Virus record (IMG/VR): IMGVR_UViG_3300008220_000092
Span: 1-21,772 of that record
Length of the DNA: 21,772 nt
From: a virus
Direction: 5' to 3' (one strand)
In this document: piece after piece, positions 1 to 7,331 of the stretch
Position numbering within the stretch: the stretch's first letter is position 1
Layout: every line of letters begins with the position of its first letter
The notes under the pieces: model-generated
What the model was told of the DNA's origin: nothing
What the model saw: the letters and a program-made list of their open reading frames with translations, nothing else
Database searches by the model: none
Program-made: the position numbers and the translations under genes

Positions 1-6
1 AACAAA

Positions 7-15
7 TGCTATAAT
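7..15 (+). promoter_or_regulatory. Possible extended -10 promoter element
   Basis: TGCTATAAT is a perfect extended -10 (TGn followed by TATAAT). Its -35 would lie before the window start, so only half the promoter can be judged. Transcription would start near position 22 and run into the first gene. AT-rich DNA produces such matches by chance. Confidence 0.3.
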
Positions 16-49
16 TTTGAAAGCTTTTGCCTTTTGTGACAGAAATCAC

Positions 50-78
50 TTGACATATACGTATATAAGTCGTATATT
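50..78 (+). promoter_or_regulatory. Sigma70-type promoter for the left small-gene cluster
   Basis: A perfect -35 TTGACA (50-55) is followed after exactly 17 bases by TATATT (73-78), a good -10. The predicted start is near 85, a few bases before the ribosome binding site of the first gene. It is the best host-type promoter noticed in the window and implies transcription by host RNA polymerase. Confidence 0.7.
55..77. promoter_or_regulatory. Operator-like palindrome and repeat inside the promoter
   Basis: ATATACGTATAT at 55-66 is a perfect 12-base palindrome in the spacer between -35 and -10. Its right part, CGTATAT (60-66), recurs as a direct copy at 71-77, exactly 11 bases (about one helical turn) downstream and overlapping the -10. 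This geometry suits a dimeric repressor or other regulator. No candidate regulator gene lies in the window, and AT-rich sequence weakens the inference. Confidence 0.4.
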
Positions 79-99
79 TACATACACTTAGGAGATACC

Positions 100-471
100 A
101 TGAATAGATTTATGACAGCTATTGTATCAGGTATTGCTGGTATAACACTAGCAAGTCTCCTCCTATCTACCCCCCAGACTAACGATAAAGAGATAAACAT
201 TTGGAACAAAGTTTCCACCGATGAGGCTAATCCAGGAGCAGTTATCACACTGGATATGAGTAGGGGATATTCATATTGTCAGAATGGGTATATTTTTCTC
301 GTTATAAAGGAGGTAGGTAAGGAGGATAACATTATATTGGCCTTTCCTGATGGAGGTTATTGGGAATCCCCAGTACAAGATCCCTTCTTAGAAGCTTTAG
401 AGCTGGAGTTCAATAGCTTGGAAGAGTATCTAAGGAATAAACAAGGTCAAAGTATAGAGAAGGACTATTAA
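100..471 (+). CDS. Small protein with N-terminal membrane segment
   Basis: This 123-residue protein of unknown function is the first gene after the promoter. Residues about 5-23 form a hydrophobic stretch (ending near LASLLLS) that could be a signal peptide or a single membrane anchor, with no lipobox cysteine. The rest is acidic and soluble-looking, with several aromatic residues and an acidic helical C-terminus (from about residue 95). If exported, it would face the periplasm or cell surface. The start is supported by GGAG at 91-94, six bases before the ATG. The stop overlaps the next ATG (TAATG), so the two are probably coupled. Superinfection exclusion or lysis accessory roles are possible, but nothing in the sequence decides this. 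Confidence 0.75.
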   Translation: MNRFMTAIVSGIAGITLASLLLSTPQTNDKEINIWNKVSTDEANPGAVITLDMSRGYSYCQNGYIFLVIKEVGKEDNIILAFPDGGYWESPVQDPFLEALELEFNSLEEYLRNKQGQSIEKDY

Positions 472-596
472 TGGACTATATAGCGCTATATTACAATAAG
501 TGCCTGGAAAATAAGCTACTTAAGGATGAAATAGATGTATTAGAGAAGATAGTACGAACGTCACTACCAATATTAGAAAGAGATGACCAAGAATGA
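471..596 (+). CDS. 41-residue hypothetical protein
   Basis: A short reading frame starting inside the preceding stop codon (TAATG) encodes 41 residues. It begins MDYIALYYNKCLENK and continues as a charged, probably amphipathic helix ending ILERDDQE. The tight coupling, helical character and lack of any other use for this stretch support it. No family is recognised. It is too short to judge by codon use, and it has no ribosome binding site of its own beyond coupling. Confidence 0.5.
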   Translation: MDYIALYYNKCLENKLLKDEIDVLEKIVRTSLPILERDDQE

Positions 597-599
597 AAA

Positions 600-926
600 A
601 TGGTCTATGATGAGATGGTTAAACCTCTTTGTTGGGTTATGGGGCTTATATTATTATATGGATGGGGGTTCGCTATTCCTTTTAGTGATATCTATCCTGA
701 ACATAGGAGTGTGGGCAATGACACGGGGAAAGTCGTTCTCTTCATTCTTTACGTAGTAATAAGCGAATATGGAAAAAAGCTTGATCGTAACTATAAATGT
801 CCCGTATATTGCGATGTAGACCATAAGCATATATTTTGGGGAAAAGATGAAAAGAAAGATGAAAAAGAAACTTACATACAACCAGTTAGCAGACTATATC
901 CAACAGTTAGAGCTGCAAGTAGATAA
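600..926 (+). CDS. Possible small membrane protein, overlapping the next gene
   Basis: A 108-residue frame with two hydrophobic stretches (residues about 11-28 and 45-57), followed by a charged tail rich in K, E and D. Its first codon positions are purine-rich (about 32 of the first 52 codons by hand count), as expected of coding sequence. However, the last 80 bases overlap the coiled-coil gene at 847 in another frame, and no clear ribosome binding site precedes the ATG. A second frame in the same DNA (607-756) also gives a plausible membrane protein, so which frame is used, or whether both are, is unresolved. No family is recognised. Confidence 0.4.
   Translation: MVYDEMVKPLCWVMGLILLYGWGFAIPFSDIYPEHRSVGNDTGKVVLFILYVVISEYGKKLDRNYKCPVYCDVDHKHIFWGKDEKKDEKETYIQPVSRLYPTVRAASR
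607..756 (+). CDS. Alternative 49-residue two-helix membrane protein
   Basis: Nested in the previous entry in the +1 frame, this frame encodes MMRWLNLFVGLWGLYYY, a short GGS turn, then FLLVISILNIGVWAM and a basic tail. That is the profile of a small two-segment membrane protein. It ends at three consecutive in-frame stops, TAG TAA TAA (754-762). First-position purines (about 24 of 49) are weaker than in the overlapping frame, and no ribosome binding site is evident. A holin-like role would fit the shape, but a better holin candidate lies at 15734. It may be only a shadow of the longer frame. Confidence 0.3.
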   Translation: MMRWLNLFVGLWGLYYYMDGGSLFLLVISILNIGVWAMTRGKSFSSFFT

Positions 927-1125
927 CCAACAGAGAGCTATTTACGATGTATCTGCACTATTACAAGAGTATGTAACAATGCGTAAGGATGTAGGTAAAT
1001 TGCAGAAACACCTGCAAAAGCGTTTAGGATCTGCTTCCCAGATTCCGACTCGCTGGTCGGTATTTCTTAAGTACTGTAAAAACAGCTACTTAGAGCTGAA
1101 AAAAAAACTTGCATCATATCTATAA
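847..1125 (+). CDS. Basic coiled-coil protein
   Basis: This 92-residue protein starts with a strongly basic segment (MKRKMKKK). A heptad-like amphipathic helix follows at about residues 13-60 (LADYIQQLELQVDNQQ and onward), then a basic C-terminus with a second short helix. It is probably an oligomer and may bind nucleic acid or an acidic partner. GGGG at 838-841 lies at a usable distance before the ATG. A second ATG four codons downstream is an alternative start. Function unknown. Confidence 0.65.
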   Translation: MKRKMKKKLTYNQLADYIQQLELQVDNQQRAIYDVSALLQEYVTMRKDVGKLQKHLQKRLGSASQIPTRWSVFLKYCKNSYLELKKKLASYL

Positions 1126-1174
1126 GACCTAGTAAACTACTACTAGTAACTATGCTTAATATAAAGGAGGTTGC

Positions 1175-1357
1175 ATGAGGGTTTATAACTTAACTATTGT
1201 TTTTGATGACAACACAGAAGAGATAGAGTATATCGAAGAGAGTGTTGATGAAGTTCAAAAGGAGGTTGATTACTTTCAAGCTATAGCAGATGACAAATAT
1301 GAAATGTCAACAACTTTAGATATATTAAGAAAGGTTAAAGATAAGGCTAAAGCATAA
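1175..1357 (+). CDS. 60-residue acidic hypothetical protein
   Basis: The protein begins with a beta-like segment (RVYNLTIVFDDNTEEIEYIE) and continues as an acidic helix with a basic end. The layout resembles many small phage accessory proteins, but no family is recognised. The start is well supported: AAAGGAGG (1163-1170) lies four bases before the ATG, one of the strongest ribosome binding sites in the window, so efficient translation is expected. A 6-base inverted repeat (CTAGTA at 1129-1134 with TACTAG at 1141-1146) precedes it in the short gap after the coiled-coil gene; its significance is uncertain. Confidence 0.7.
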   Translation: MRVYNLTIVFDDNTEEIEYIEESVDEVQKEVDYFQAIADDKYEMSTTLDILRKVKDKAKA

Positions 1358-1476
1358 AGAACTCTATCTCGACTCGCCTTCGGCAAGCCGAGTAATTAAT
1401 TTTAATCAACAGTTATTACCTCGACTGTTAAGCGAGTCACGAAGTGAGGAGTAAGGAGAGGTTATAACGAGGGGAT
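1358..1476 (+). promoter_or_regulatory. Structured intergenic segment before the small terminase gene
   Basis: This 119-base non-coding stretch contains several competing inverted repeats. ACTCG-C-CTT (1372-1380) pairs with AAG-C-CGAGT (1385-1393) around a CGGC loop. GACTCGC (1371-1377) is also complementary to GCGAGTC (1432-1438). AACAGT (1408-1413) pairs with ACTGTT (1424-1429). CTCGACT occurs twice (1368-1374, 1420-1426). Mutually exclusive stems suggest an attenuator or RNA processing site. The place just upstream of the small terminase also suits a packaging recognition site. The 3' part is purine-rich. Confidence 0.45.
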
Positions 1477-2208
1477 ATGAGAGAGTACAAAGTTAACGGA
1501 CAGTTACATACTGTCTATGATGAAATCGATGAGGTACCTAGCAATGTGTCATTCTTAGATGATTGGCGCAAAGCAGCGATAGGTGATTGGGTGATTGCTG
1601 ATGATGGAAGCGTTATCCAGATCCTACGCAAAGGGAAGATGCTTACTAGGAACAAGGTCAAAGAGTACGTGGGTACTTGCACTGGGTCATTCCCTGTGCT
1701 TGGAAGCGTTAAAATGGATACTTCACGGAGGGACAATATATATTCCTTCGGTGGACGTAGAGCCAAGGACGCTCTTTTGGACCGGACCACAAACAGTAAG
1801 CATGAAACCCTTTTTATACAATACTTGGTTTCGGGAATGTCATTACAAGATTCGTACATGAAGGCATTTCCTACAAATCAGGCTTGGTATGCTAGGGAAA
1901 AAGCAACAGCCCTTATGAGGCTGGAGAGGATAACAAAACAAGTGAAAGAAGAATTAAAACCAGTATTAGAAAAACTAGGTATAGACAATGAGACTGTTCT
2001 CAAGGATATCCATAACGTATCTAAAACAGCTGAGAAAGAAGATGTGCGCTTAAGGGCGCTTTTTAAATTAAGTGATATATTAGACCTTGAAGATAAAACT
2101 TCAACTAAGGTAACCCAGGTTACAGGAGCATTATTTCAAGGATTCCAACCAGATGCCTTAGAAGAAGTAGAAAGGCCAAGGGAGATAGAAGATGGCAACC
2201 CCGACTAA
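1477..2208 (+). CDS. Terminase small subunit (probable)
   Basis: A 243-residue protein proposed to recognise phage DNA and hand it to the large terminase at the start of packaging. Residues about 106-150 read as a helix-turn-helix DNA-binding unit (FIQYLVSGMSLQDSYMKAF then arginine-rich helix). A helical part with EDVRLRALFKLSDILDLED at about 188-206 follows, typical of small terminases. The C-terminal tail is acidic and proline-containing, as expected for contact with the motor. Residues 1-100 form an extra N-terminal domain with a beta-barrel-like stretch (IGDWVIADDGSVIQILRKG, about 35-53), longer than in simple small terminases. GAGG at 1469-1472 precedes the ATG, and an in-frame stop at 1465 excludes an earlier start. 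It overlaps the lysozyme gene by 17 bases. Confidence 0.7.
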   Translation: MREYKVNGQLHTVYDEIDEVPSNVSFLDDWRKAAIGDWVIADDGSVIQILRKGKMLTRNKVKEYVGTCTGSFPVLGSVKMDTSRRDNIYSFGGRRAKDALLDRTTNSKHETLFIQYLVSGMSLQDSYMKAFPTNQAWYAREKATALMRLERITKQVKEELKPVLEKLGIDNETVLKDIHNVSKTAEKEDVRLRALFKLSDILDLEDKTSTKVTQVTGALFQGFQPDALEEVERPREIEDGNPD

Positions 2209-2728
2209 AGAATTTATGGACCACTTAAGGGAGAGAGAAGGTTATAAGTCTGAGGTGTACTTAGATACTTCCAATAGACCCACTGTAGGTGTAGGACATC
2301 TTTTAACAGCTGAGGAGATAAAAAAGTATCCTGTAGGTACTACTATAGATAAGGAGCAGCTAGCTCTATGGTTGGAAATGGACTCTAGCGTGGCATATAA
2401 TGCTGGATTAGCTCAAGCAAAGGAAGCTGGCATTTCAGACCAGGGTATGATTGAAGCCTTAGCATCTGTAAACTATCAGCTAGGAAGATCCTGGGGCACA
2501 AAGAAGACTAAGTTCCCCAAGGCATGGAAAGCCATTAAGGATGGGGACTATATAGAGGCTGTGAAGCAAATAAAGGAGAATAGCTCTGGTGGAAAAAGTG
2601 ATTGGTATGATGAAACACCTACTAGGGTAGAAGATTTTGCAAAGGCATTAAATGCTTATGGTAAGAAAGTTAAACCACAAGATTATGCACTACAACAAAT
2701 GATAAATGAAGACAACACCTTTGCATAA
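2192..2728 (+). CDS. T4-type lysozyme / endolysin
   Basis: This 178-residue muramidase is predicted to cut the glycan bonds of peptidoglycan during lysis or DNA entry. The catalytic arrangement of the T4 lysozyme family is intact: E16, eight residues, D25, five residues, T31, followed by VGVGH (32-36). The rest of the domain is present, including a conserved-looking SVNYQLGRSWG segment (about 92-102) and a W-D-TPTR-type end (about 136-148). There is no signal peptide or signal-anchor helix, so release would depend on a holin unless the enzyme is carried in the virion. The gene sits among packaging genes rather than with the holin-like gene at 15734. Its stop overlaps the next start by one base. 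Confidence 0.9.
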   Translation: MATPTKEFMDHLREREGYKSEVYLDTSNRPTVGVGHLLTAEEIKKYPVGTTIDKEQLALWLEMDSSVAYNAGLAQAKEAGISDQGMIEALASVNYQLGRSWGTKKTKFPKAWKAIKDGDYIEAVKQIKENSSGGKSDWYDETPTRVEDFAKALNAYGKKVKPQDYALQQMINEDNTFA

Positions 2729-3441
2729 TGGAAAAAATTGATGCTAATGCTTTTGCTATGATGCAGCATGCTACAGCTGATAAGACTGCAGTATCGCTAA
2801 ATGGTAGTAAGTCAAGATTGAAGAGTGAGGATTTACACAACACCTTGATGGCTGCTGGCTTTACCCCTGTTCTAGGGAATCTGGCAGATGCTGCAGATGC
2901 GTTATTATATGCTGCAGAAGGGGAGTTTGGCAATGCAGCTTTATCTCTTACAGCTATGATCCCATTTATTGGGCAGGCAGTTTCAGCAAAGAGAGCTATA
3001 AAGGCAGCAAAAAAAGCCGGTGATGAGATAGTTGCTATATATAGGGGTACCAATTGGCATCCGGCAAGAAAGAAGGTAGGTGAATCGGTATTGGACACAG
3101 GGGAAGCGATGGTTAAGGATGGAAAATTTGTTGGAGGTAAGTACTCACGCTTTAATCCTGGTACATCTAGATATGATCTTCCAGAAGGAACTATATGGGG
3201 GAGTAAGAGCAAAAAAGAGGCTATGGAGTGGGGAGCGTCCCAAGTGGACGACATTAGTGATAACTCTAATTATATTCTAAAGTTTGAGATACCTCAGTCA
3301 GAATTATCTCGACTTAAGCCAGTGTTTGATAGGGGCAGTACAAACATTGGTATACCTGGTGGGCTAGATAAAAAGTGGCTTACCAAAGCTGAAAAGGTTA
3401 CTGAGGATATGTATATGGATTTAAAGTATGGCAAACATTAA
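2728..3441 (+). CDS. Pretoxin-like protein with possible ADP-ribosyltransferase-like C-terminal domain
   Basis: This 237-residue protein has two parts. Residues about 36-97 read like the hydrophobic pretoxin segment of polymorphic toxins: GFTPVLGNLADAADALLYAA (44-63), then AALSLTAMIPFIGQAVSAKR (70-89) and a lysine-rich helix. Residues 100-237 form a compact alpha/beta domain starting IYRGTNW (104-110), with TIWGSKSKKEAMEWG (155-169), YILKFEIPQSEL (182-193) and GIPGGLDKKWL (208-218). The order R106, S159/S161 and a late acidic residue (E222 or E226) resembles the R-S-E pattern of ADP-ribosyltransferases, but the final glutamate motif is not clear, so the fold is an inference. No immunity gene is evident beside it. 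It overlaps large terminase by 14 bases. It could be an injected effector, a virion protein or a host-modifying enzyme. Confidence 0.5.
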   Translation: MEKIDANAFAMMQHATADKTAVSLNGSKSRLKSEDLHNTLMAAGFTPVLGNLADAADALLYAAEGEFGNAALSLTAMIPFIGQAVSAKRAIKAAKKAGDEIVAIYRGTNWHPARKKVGESVLDTGEAMVKDGKFVGGKYSRFNPGTSRYDLPEGTIWGSKSKKEAMEWGASQVDDISDNSNYILKFEIPQSELSRLKPVFDRGSTNIGIPGGLDKKWLTKAEKVTEDMYMDLKYGKH

Positions 3442-4984
3442 TACTAGAAATGTATCACAAGCAGAAGAAGAACTCAAACTTGCAAGGGAGGACATTATAG
3501 CCTATGGTAAGTTATTTCTTCCAGATGATTTTATGCGCTCTGAAACGCCTTTCTTTCATTATCAGGTGGCAGATGTCGTTAATGACCTTTCAGTTAGACA
3601 ACTTGCGGTCATACTACCCCGTGGCCATGGCAAGACTGTACTCACTAAGTGTAGCATACTGCATGATTTTTGCTTTACTACAGAACCACTATTTTATGGT
3701 TGGGTCGCTGCATCTAGCAAGATTAGTGTTCCTAACTTAGACTATATAAAATATCACTTGGAATATAACGAAAAGTTGCGGTATTATTTCGGTGATTTAA
3801 AAGGGAGAAAATGGACAGAAGATGATATTGAACTTAAAAATGGTACCAAGCTTATTAGTAAGTCGAACTTGTCAGGGATACGAGGTGGCGCTAAACTACA
3901 CAAGAGATACGATCTCATTGTGCTGGACGATTTTGAGGATGAGAATAATACCGTTACGCCTGAGTCTAGAGCTAAAATCTCGAACCTTGTTACGGCTGTT
4001 GTGTTTCCTGCTCTTGAACCTGGCACTGGTCGCCTTAGGATTAATGGTACTCCCGTTCACTTTGATAGCTTCATTAATAACATCCTGGTTAACCATGATA
4101 GGGCGAAATCTGAAGGCTCGGATTTCAGCTGGAAAGTGATTACACATAAAGCTATACAATCTGATGGACAACCTATATGGCCTGATTGGTTTGGCCATAA
4201 GGAGATGGAGAGAAAGAAGAAATTTTATACTGACTCTGGACAACCGCAGAAGTTCTATCAAGAGTATATGATGGAAGTTCAAAGTACTGAGGATGCAATC
4301 TTCACCAGAGATCATATTAAGTACTGGGAGGGAGATTTTATACATGAAAATGAAACAGGGATATCTTATATACATACAACAGATGGTGACGTTAAGCCAG
4401 TCAATATTTTTACGGGTGTTGACCCCGCTACTGATTCTGCTCGTAGGGATAGTGACTTCAGCGTTCTACTTACTATTGGTGTGTGCCCTGATAATAATAT
4501 ATATGTGCTTAACTATGTACGCAAGCGCAGCTTGCCTGTTCTCGGGATACCAGGAGATCATAAAAAAGGAATCGTTGATCACATCTTTGAGCTTAATAAC
4601 ATCTATCACCCTTCCCTTTTTACAATCGAAGAGACTACGATGTCTAGGCCGATTTTTCAAGCGCTTATGGCAGAAATGCGTAGGCGTAACGATTTCACGG
4701 TTAAGTACGCTGCTGAAAAACCAGGTAATAGAATGTCGAAGCGTGACAGGATACAAGAAATACTTGCGCAAAGATTTTCAGTGGGTGCGGTACACCTTAA
4801 GAAAGATATGTTTGACCTTCAAAGAGAAATTATAACTTTTGGTCCTAGAATGGGCCATGATGATACTATTGACGCTTTAGCTTATGCATGTAAGTATGGC
4901 TATCCTTCTAAGGATCTTAGTCAAGATAAGAAGGGTAACTATTATAAGAAGAAACCACAAGCTAAGAATTGGGTCACAGCATAA
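3428..4984 (+). CDS. terL: Terminase large subunit (packaging ATPase and nuclease)
   Basis: This 518-residue motor pumps DNA into the prohead and cuts it. The N-terminal ATPase has a Walker A motif, LPRGHGKT (63-70), and a Walker B motif, LIVLDD (163-168), followed by E170. The C-terminal RNase H-like nuclease has its first catalytic aspartate in FTGVDPATD (D332) and the late acidic motif DDTIDALAYA (D478, D479, D482). The length is normal for the family. The start is taken as the ATG inside the end of the pretoxin-like gene; no strong ribosome binding site is seen, so coupling is likely. Arginine codons are mixed (11 CGN of 27 by hand count), unlike the following portal gene. Confidence 0.95.
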   Translation: MANINTRNVSQAEEELKLAREDIIAYGKLFLPDDFMRSETPFFHYQVADVVNDLSVRQLAVILPRGHGKTVLTKCSILHDFCFTTEPLFYGWVAASSKISVPNLDYIKYHLEYNEKLRYYFGDLKGRKWTEDDIELKNGTKLISKSNLSGIRGGAKLHKRYDLIVLDDFEDENNTVTPESRAKISNLVTAVVFPALEPGTGRLRINGTPVHFDSFINNILVNHDRAKSEGSDFSWKVITHKAIQSDGQPIWPDWFGHKEMERKKKFYTDSGQPQKFYQEYMMEVQSTEDAIFTRDHIKYWEGDFIHENETGISYIHTTDGDVKPVNIFTGVDPATDSARRDSDFSVLLTIGVCPDNNIYVLNYVRKRSLPVLGIPGDHKKGIVDHIFELNNIYHPSLFTIEETTMSRPIFQALMAEMRRRNDFTVKYAAEKPGNRMSKRDRIQEILAQRFSVGAVHLKKDMFDLQREIITFGPRMGHDDTIDALAYACKYGYPSKDLSQDKKGNYYKKKPQAKNWVTA

Positions 4985-4994
4985 GGAATAAAAA

Positions 4995-7292
4995 ATGGCA
5001 AAGAATAAAAAAGCAGATCAAGTAAGACAGTTATACAATATGTGTAGCAATACCACTAGAACTCAGTGGCAAAAGATTAACCAGATGGGTTATGAGTTTG
5101 CTCATGATGATCAAATTAGCCAGGCTGATAAAGCAAGCTTAGAAGAACAGGGTATGCCTACATTTACTATTAATAGGATACTGCCTGTAGTAGAGATGTT
5201 AAACTTCTATGCTACAGCTAATAACCCTAGATGGCAAGCTATAGGGGTAGAGGGAAGTGATTCTGCTGTTGCTGCTGTATATTCTGATCTATCTGACTAT
5301 GTATGGCATAACTCAAATGGCGCTACTTTATATGCTAATGCTATTAATGACTGTATCACAAAGTCTATAGGTTATCTGTTAATATCAGTTAATCAAGATG
5401 CAGACAATGGCCTTGGAGAGGTTGTAGTTCAACAGCCTGAACCATTTGACATATTTATAGATCCTAAGAGTAGAGATATGCTATTTAGAGATGCTGCTTA
5501 TATAATGGTAAGAAAGGTCCTACCTAAAAACCATCTTATCAAACTATTTCCTGATGCAAAAAGAAAGATAGCAAATGCTAGTAGCGATGACCAGTGGAGT
5601 AGAACATATTCACAGAGGCCTACCAATGATGCAAGCCAAAAGCTATTCACCTATAATGATGACACAGATGGGGATGATGCTCTTACTGCTATAGGAGAGC
5701 AGGATGAGCTTATAGAGTTTTTTGAAGTGTATGAAAAGATTAAGATGCCATATATGAGTGTCTTCTATAGAATACCACCAAACCCTCAGCAACTTGAACA
5801 AATCAAGAAGCAGGTAGAAGTAAAGATGAAAGAAATGGCTGCTGAGATGCAAGTGGAATTGTTAGAGCAAGAAAAGAAGATGCAGGAAGCTGTACAAAAG
5901 GGTGAGATGATACCAGAGAGGTATGAACTTGAAATGAAGAAGGCTCAGGAAATGATGCAGCAGCAGTTACAATCTGCAGAGCAAGAATACATGAGTGAGT
6001 TACAATCTGAAGCTTCCAAGATCGAGAATAAAATAGTTACAGAGAAAGAATATAAGATACTTATAAAAGATCCTCAGATACAGAAGAATATAGTAGATGC
6101 TGTTAGGTTCTTTAATGATAGAATAAAGCAGACTTGCGTTGCAGGCGATAAGCTATTGTATGAAAAGGTATTGCCAGATACTATAAAAGACTATCCACTT
6201 ATTCCATTTCACTATAAATGGACAGGCACTCCTTATCCAATGTCAGCTGTATCGCCACTTATTGGAAAGCAGAGAGAGATAAACAAATCCCATCAGATCA
6301 TGGTACATAATGCTTCATTAGGATCAAGTTTAAGGTGGATGTATGAGGAAGGATCAATAGATGCAGAGGTCTGGGAGAAATACTCCTCGAGCCCAGGTGC
6401 TTTGCTGCCTGTAAGGCCTGGAGTAGAGCCGCCTACATCTGTTATACCAGCACCATTATCAAATGCTTTCTTCCAGGTTGTACAAGAGGGTAAGGCTGAT
6501 ATGGAATACTTAGCTGGTATTTATAGCTCTATGATGGGTGATAGCGCAAATGCAGGGGAAACATATAGAGGTATGTTGGCATTGGATGAATATGGTACTA
6601 GACGTATTAAGCAATGGATGACTACATCTATAGAACCAGCTTTAAAGCAGACAGGTACAATTATTATGCAATATTCCCAGTCTACTTATACAGCTTATAA
6701 AAGATTTAGAATAGTACAGCCCAGCGCTCTACAGGAGCAAAAGGAACAAGAAATTAACATACCAATCTATAACGATATGGGTGAAGCTATAGGTAAGTCT
6801 ATGGATGTAGAAGCAGCCAAGTTTGATGTTAGAGTTATACAAGGGTCTACAATGCCAGTTAATAGATGGGCATACCTAGAAGAGCTTAAATCATTACTGC
6901 AAATGGGCGTAGTAGATGATATAGCTGTGTTAGCAGAAACCGATATAAAGAACAAGGAGAACATTGCGAAAAGAAAATCTCTGTACTCACAACTGCAAGG
7001 ACAAATACAACAACTATCCGAAAATCTTGAAGATAAAGAAGGCACTATTGAGACACTTGAACGTCAATTGGTCCAAGCGGGTATTAAAAACAAAGTCATG
7101 CAGGCAAGTGTTGAGATAAACAAAGAAAAGGAAGCAGTGAAATCTCAGATAGATAAAGAGTATGTAGAAACAGAGGGAAAACAGAAGTTACTACGTAATG
7201 TTATGTCTAACAATGTTGATGCTCAGCAACAAAAAGCAGCAAATATGTTAGAAAGTGTAAAAAATAACTTGCAAGCTAATAATAAAGAGTAG
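4995..7292 (+). CDS. Portal protein, P22-type
   Basis: This 765-residue protein forms the ring at the packaging vertex through which DNA enters and leaves and to which the tail attaches. The length and the N-terminal pattern fit P22-like podovirus portals: FTINRILPVVEMLNFYATAN near 55-75, then a KSIGYLLISV strand near 118-128 and FDIFIDPKSRD. Residues about 261-350 form a long, charged, methionine- and glutamine-rich coiled coil. The final 110 residues form another coiled coil (SQLQGQIQQLSENLEDKEG and onward), comparable to the helical barrel of large portals. Arginine is almost always AGA or AGG (24 of 27 by hand count). It follows the large terminase by 10 bases. Confidence 0.9.
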   Translation: MAKNKKADQVRQLYNMCSNTTRTQWQKINQMGYEFAHDDQISQADKASLEEQGMPTFTINRILPVVEMLNFYATANNPRWQAIGVEGSDSAVAAVYSDLSDYVWHNSNGATLYANAINDCITKSIGYLLISVNQDADNGLGEVVVQQPEPFDIFIDPKSRDMLFRDAAYIMVRKVLPKNHLIKLFPDAKRKIANASSDDQWSRTYSQRPTNDASQKLFTYNDDTDGDDALTAIGEQDELIEFFEVYEKIKMPYMSVFYRIPPNPQQLEQIKKQVEVKMKEMAAEMQVELLEQEKKMQEAVQKGEMIPERYELEMKKAQEMMQQQLQSAEQEYMSELQSEASKIENKIVTEKEYKILIKDPQIQKNIVDAVRFFNDRIKQTCVAGDKLLYEKVLPDTIKDYPLIPFHYKWTGTPYPMSAVSPLIGKQREINKSHQIMVHNASLGSSLRWMYEEGSIDAEVWEKYSSSPGALLPVRPGVEPPTSVIPAPLSNAFFQVVQEGKADMEYLAGIYSSMMGDSANAGETYRGMLALDEYGTRRIKQWMTTSIEPALKQTGTIIMQYSQSTYTAYKRFRIVQPSALQEQKEQEINIPIYNDMGEAIGKSMDVEAAKFDVRVIQGSTMPVNRWAYLEELKSLLQMGVVDDIAVLAETDIKNKENIAKRKSLYSQLQGQIQQLSENLEDKEGTIETLERQLVQAGIKNKVMQASVEINKEKEAVKSQIDKEYVETEGKQKLLRNVMSNNVDAQQQKAANMLESVKNNLQANNKE

Positions 7293-7331
7293 TAACTTAC
7301 ACAGAATTTTATTAACCATAAAGGAGAAATA

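Noticed and set aside
769-819. 16-codon frame between the small membrane gene and the coiled-coil gene
   Set aside because: Too short, without a clear ribosome binding site, and covered by the longer frame at 600-926.
2670-3254. Reverse-strand open frame of 194 codons over the pretoxin-like gene
   Set aside because: It was considered as a possible antisense immunity gene, but its composition is that of an antisense shadow, it has no ribosome binding site that I could see, and every other gene is on the + strand.
3896-4375. Long reverse-strand open frame of 159 codons
   Set aside because: It lies wholly within the large terminase gene, whose motifs are unambiguous, and its product has no recognisable character; it is a shadow frame.
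4293-4835. Second + strand frame of 180 codons inside large terminase
   Set aside because: It overlaps the nuclease domain coding sequence completely, and its hydrophobic, leucine-rich product is typical of an out-of-frame reading.
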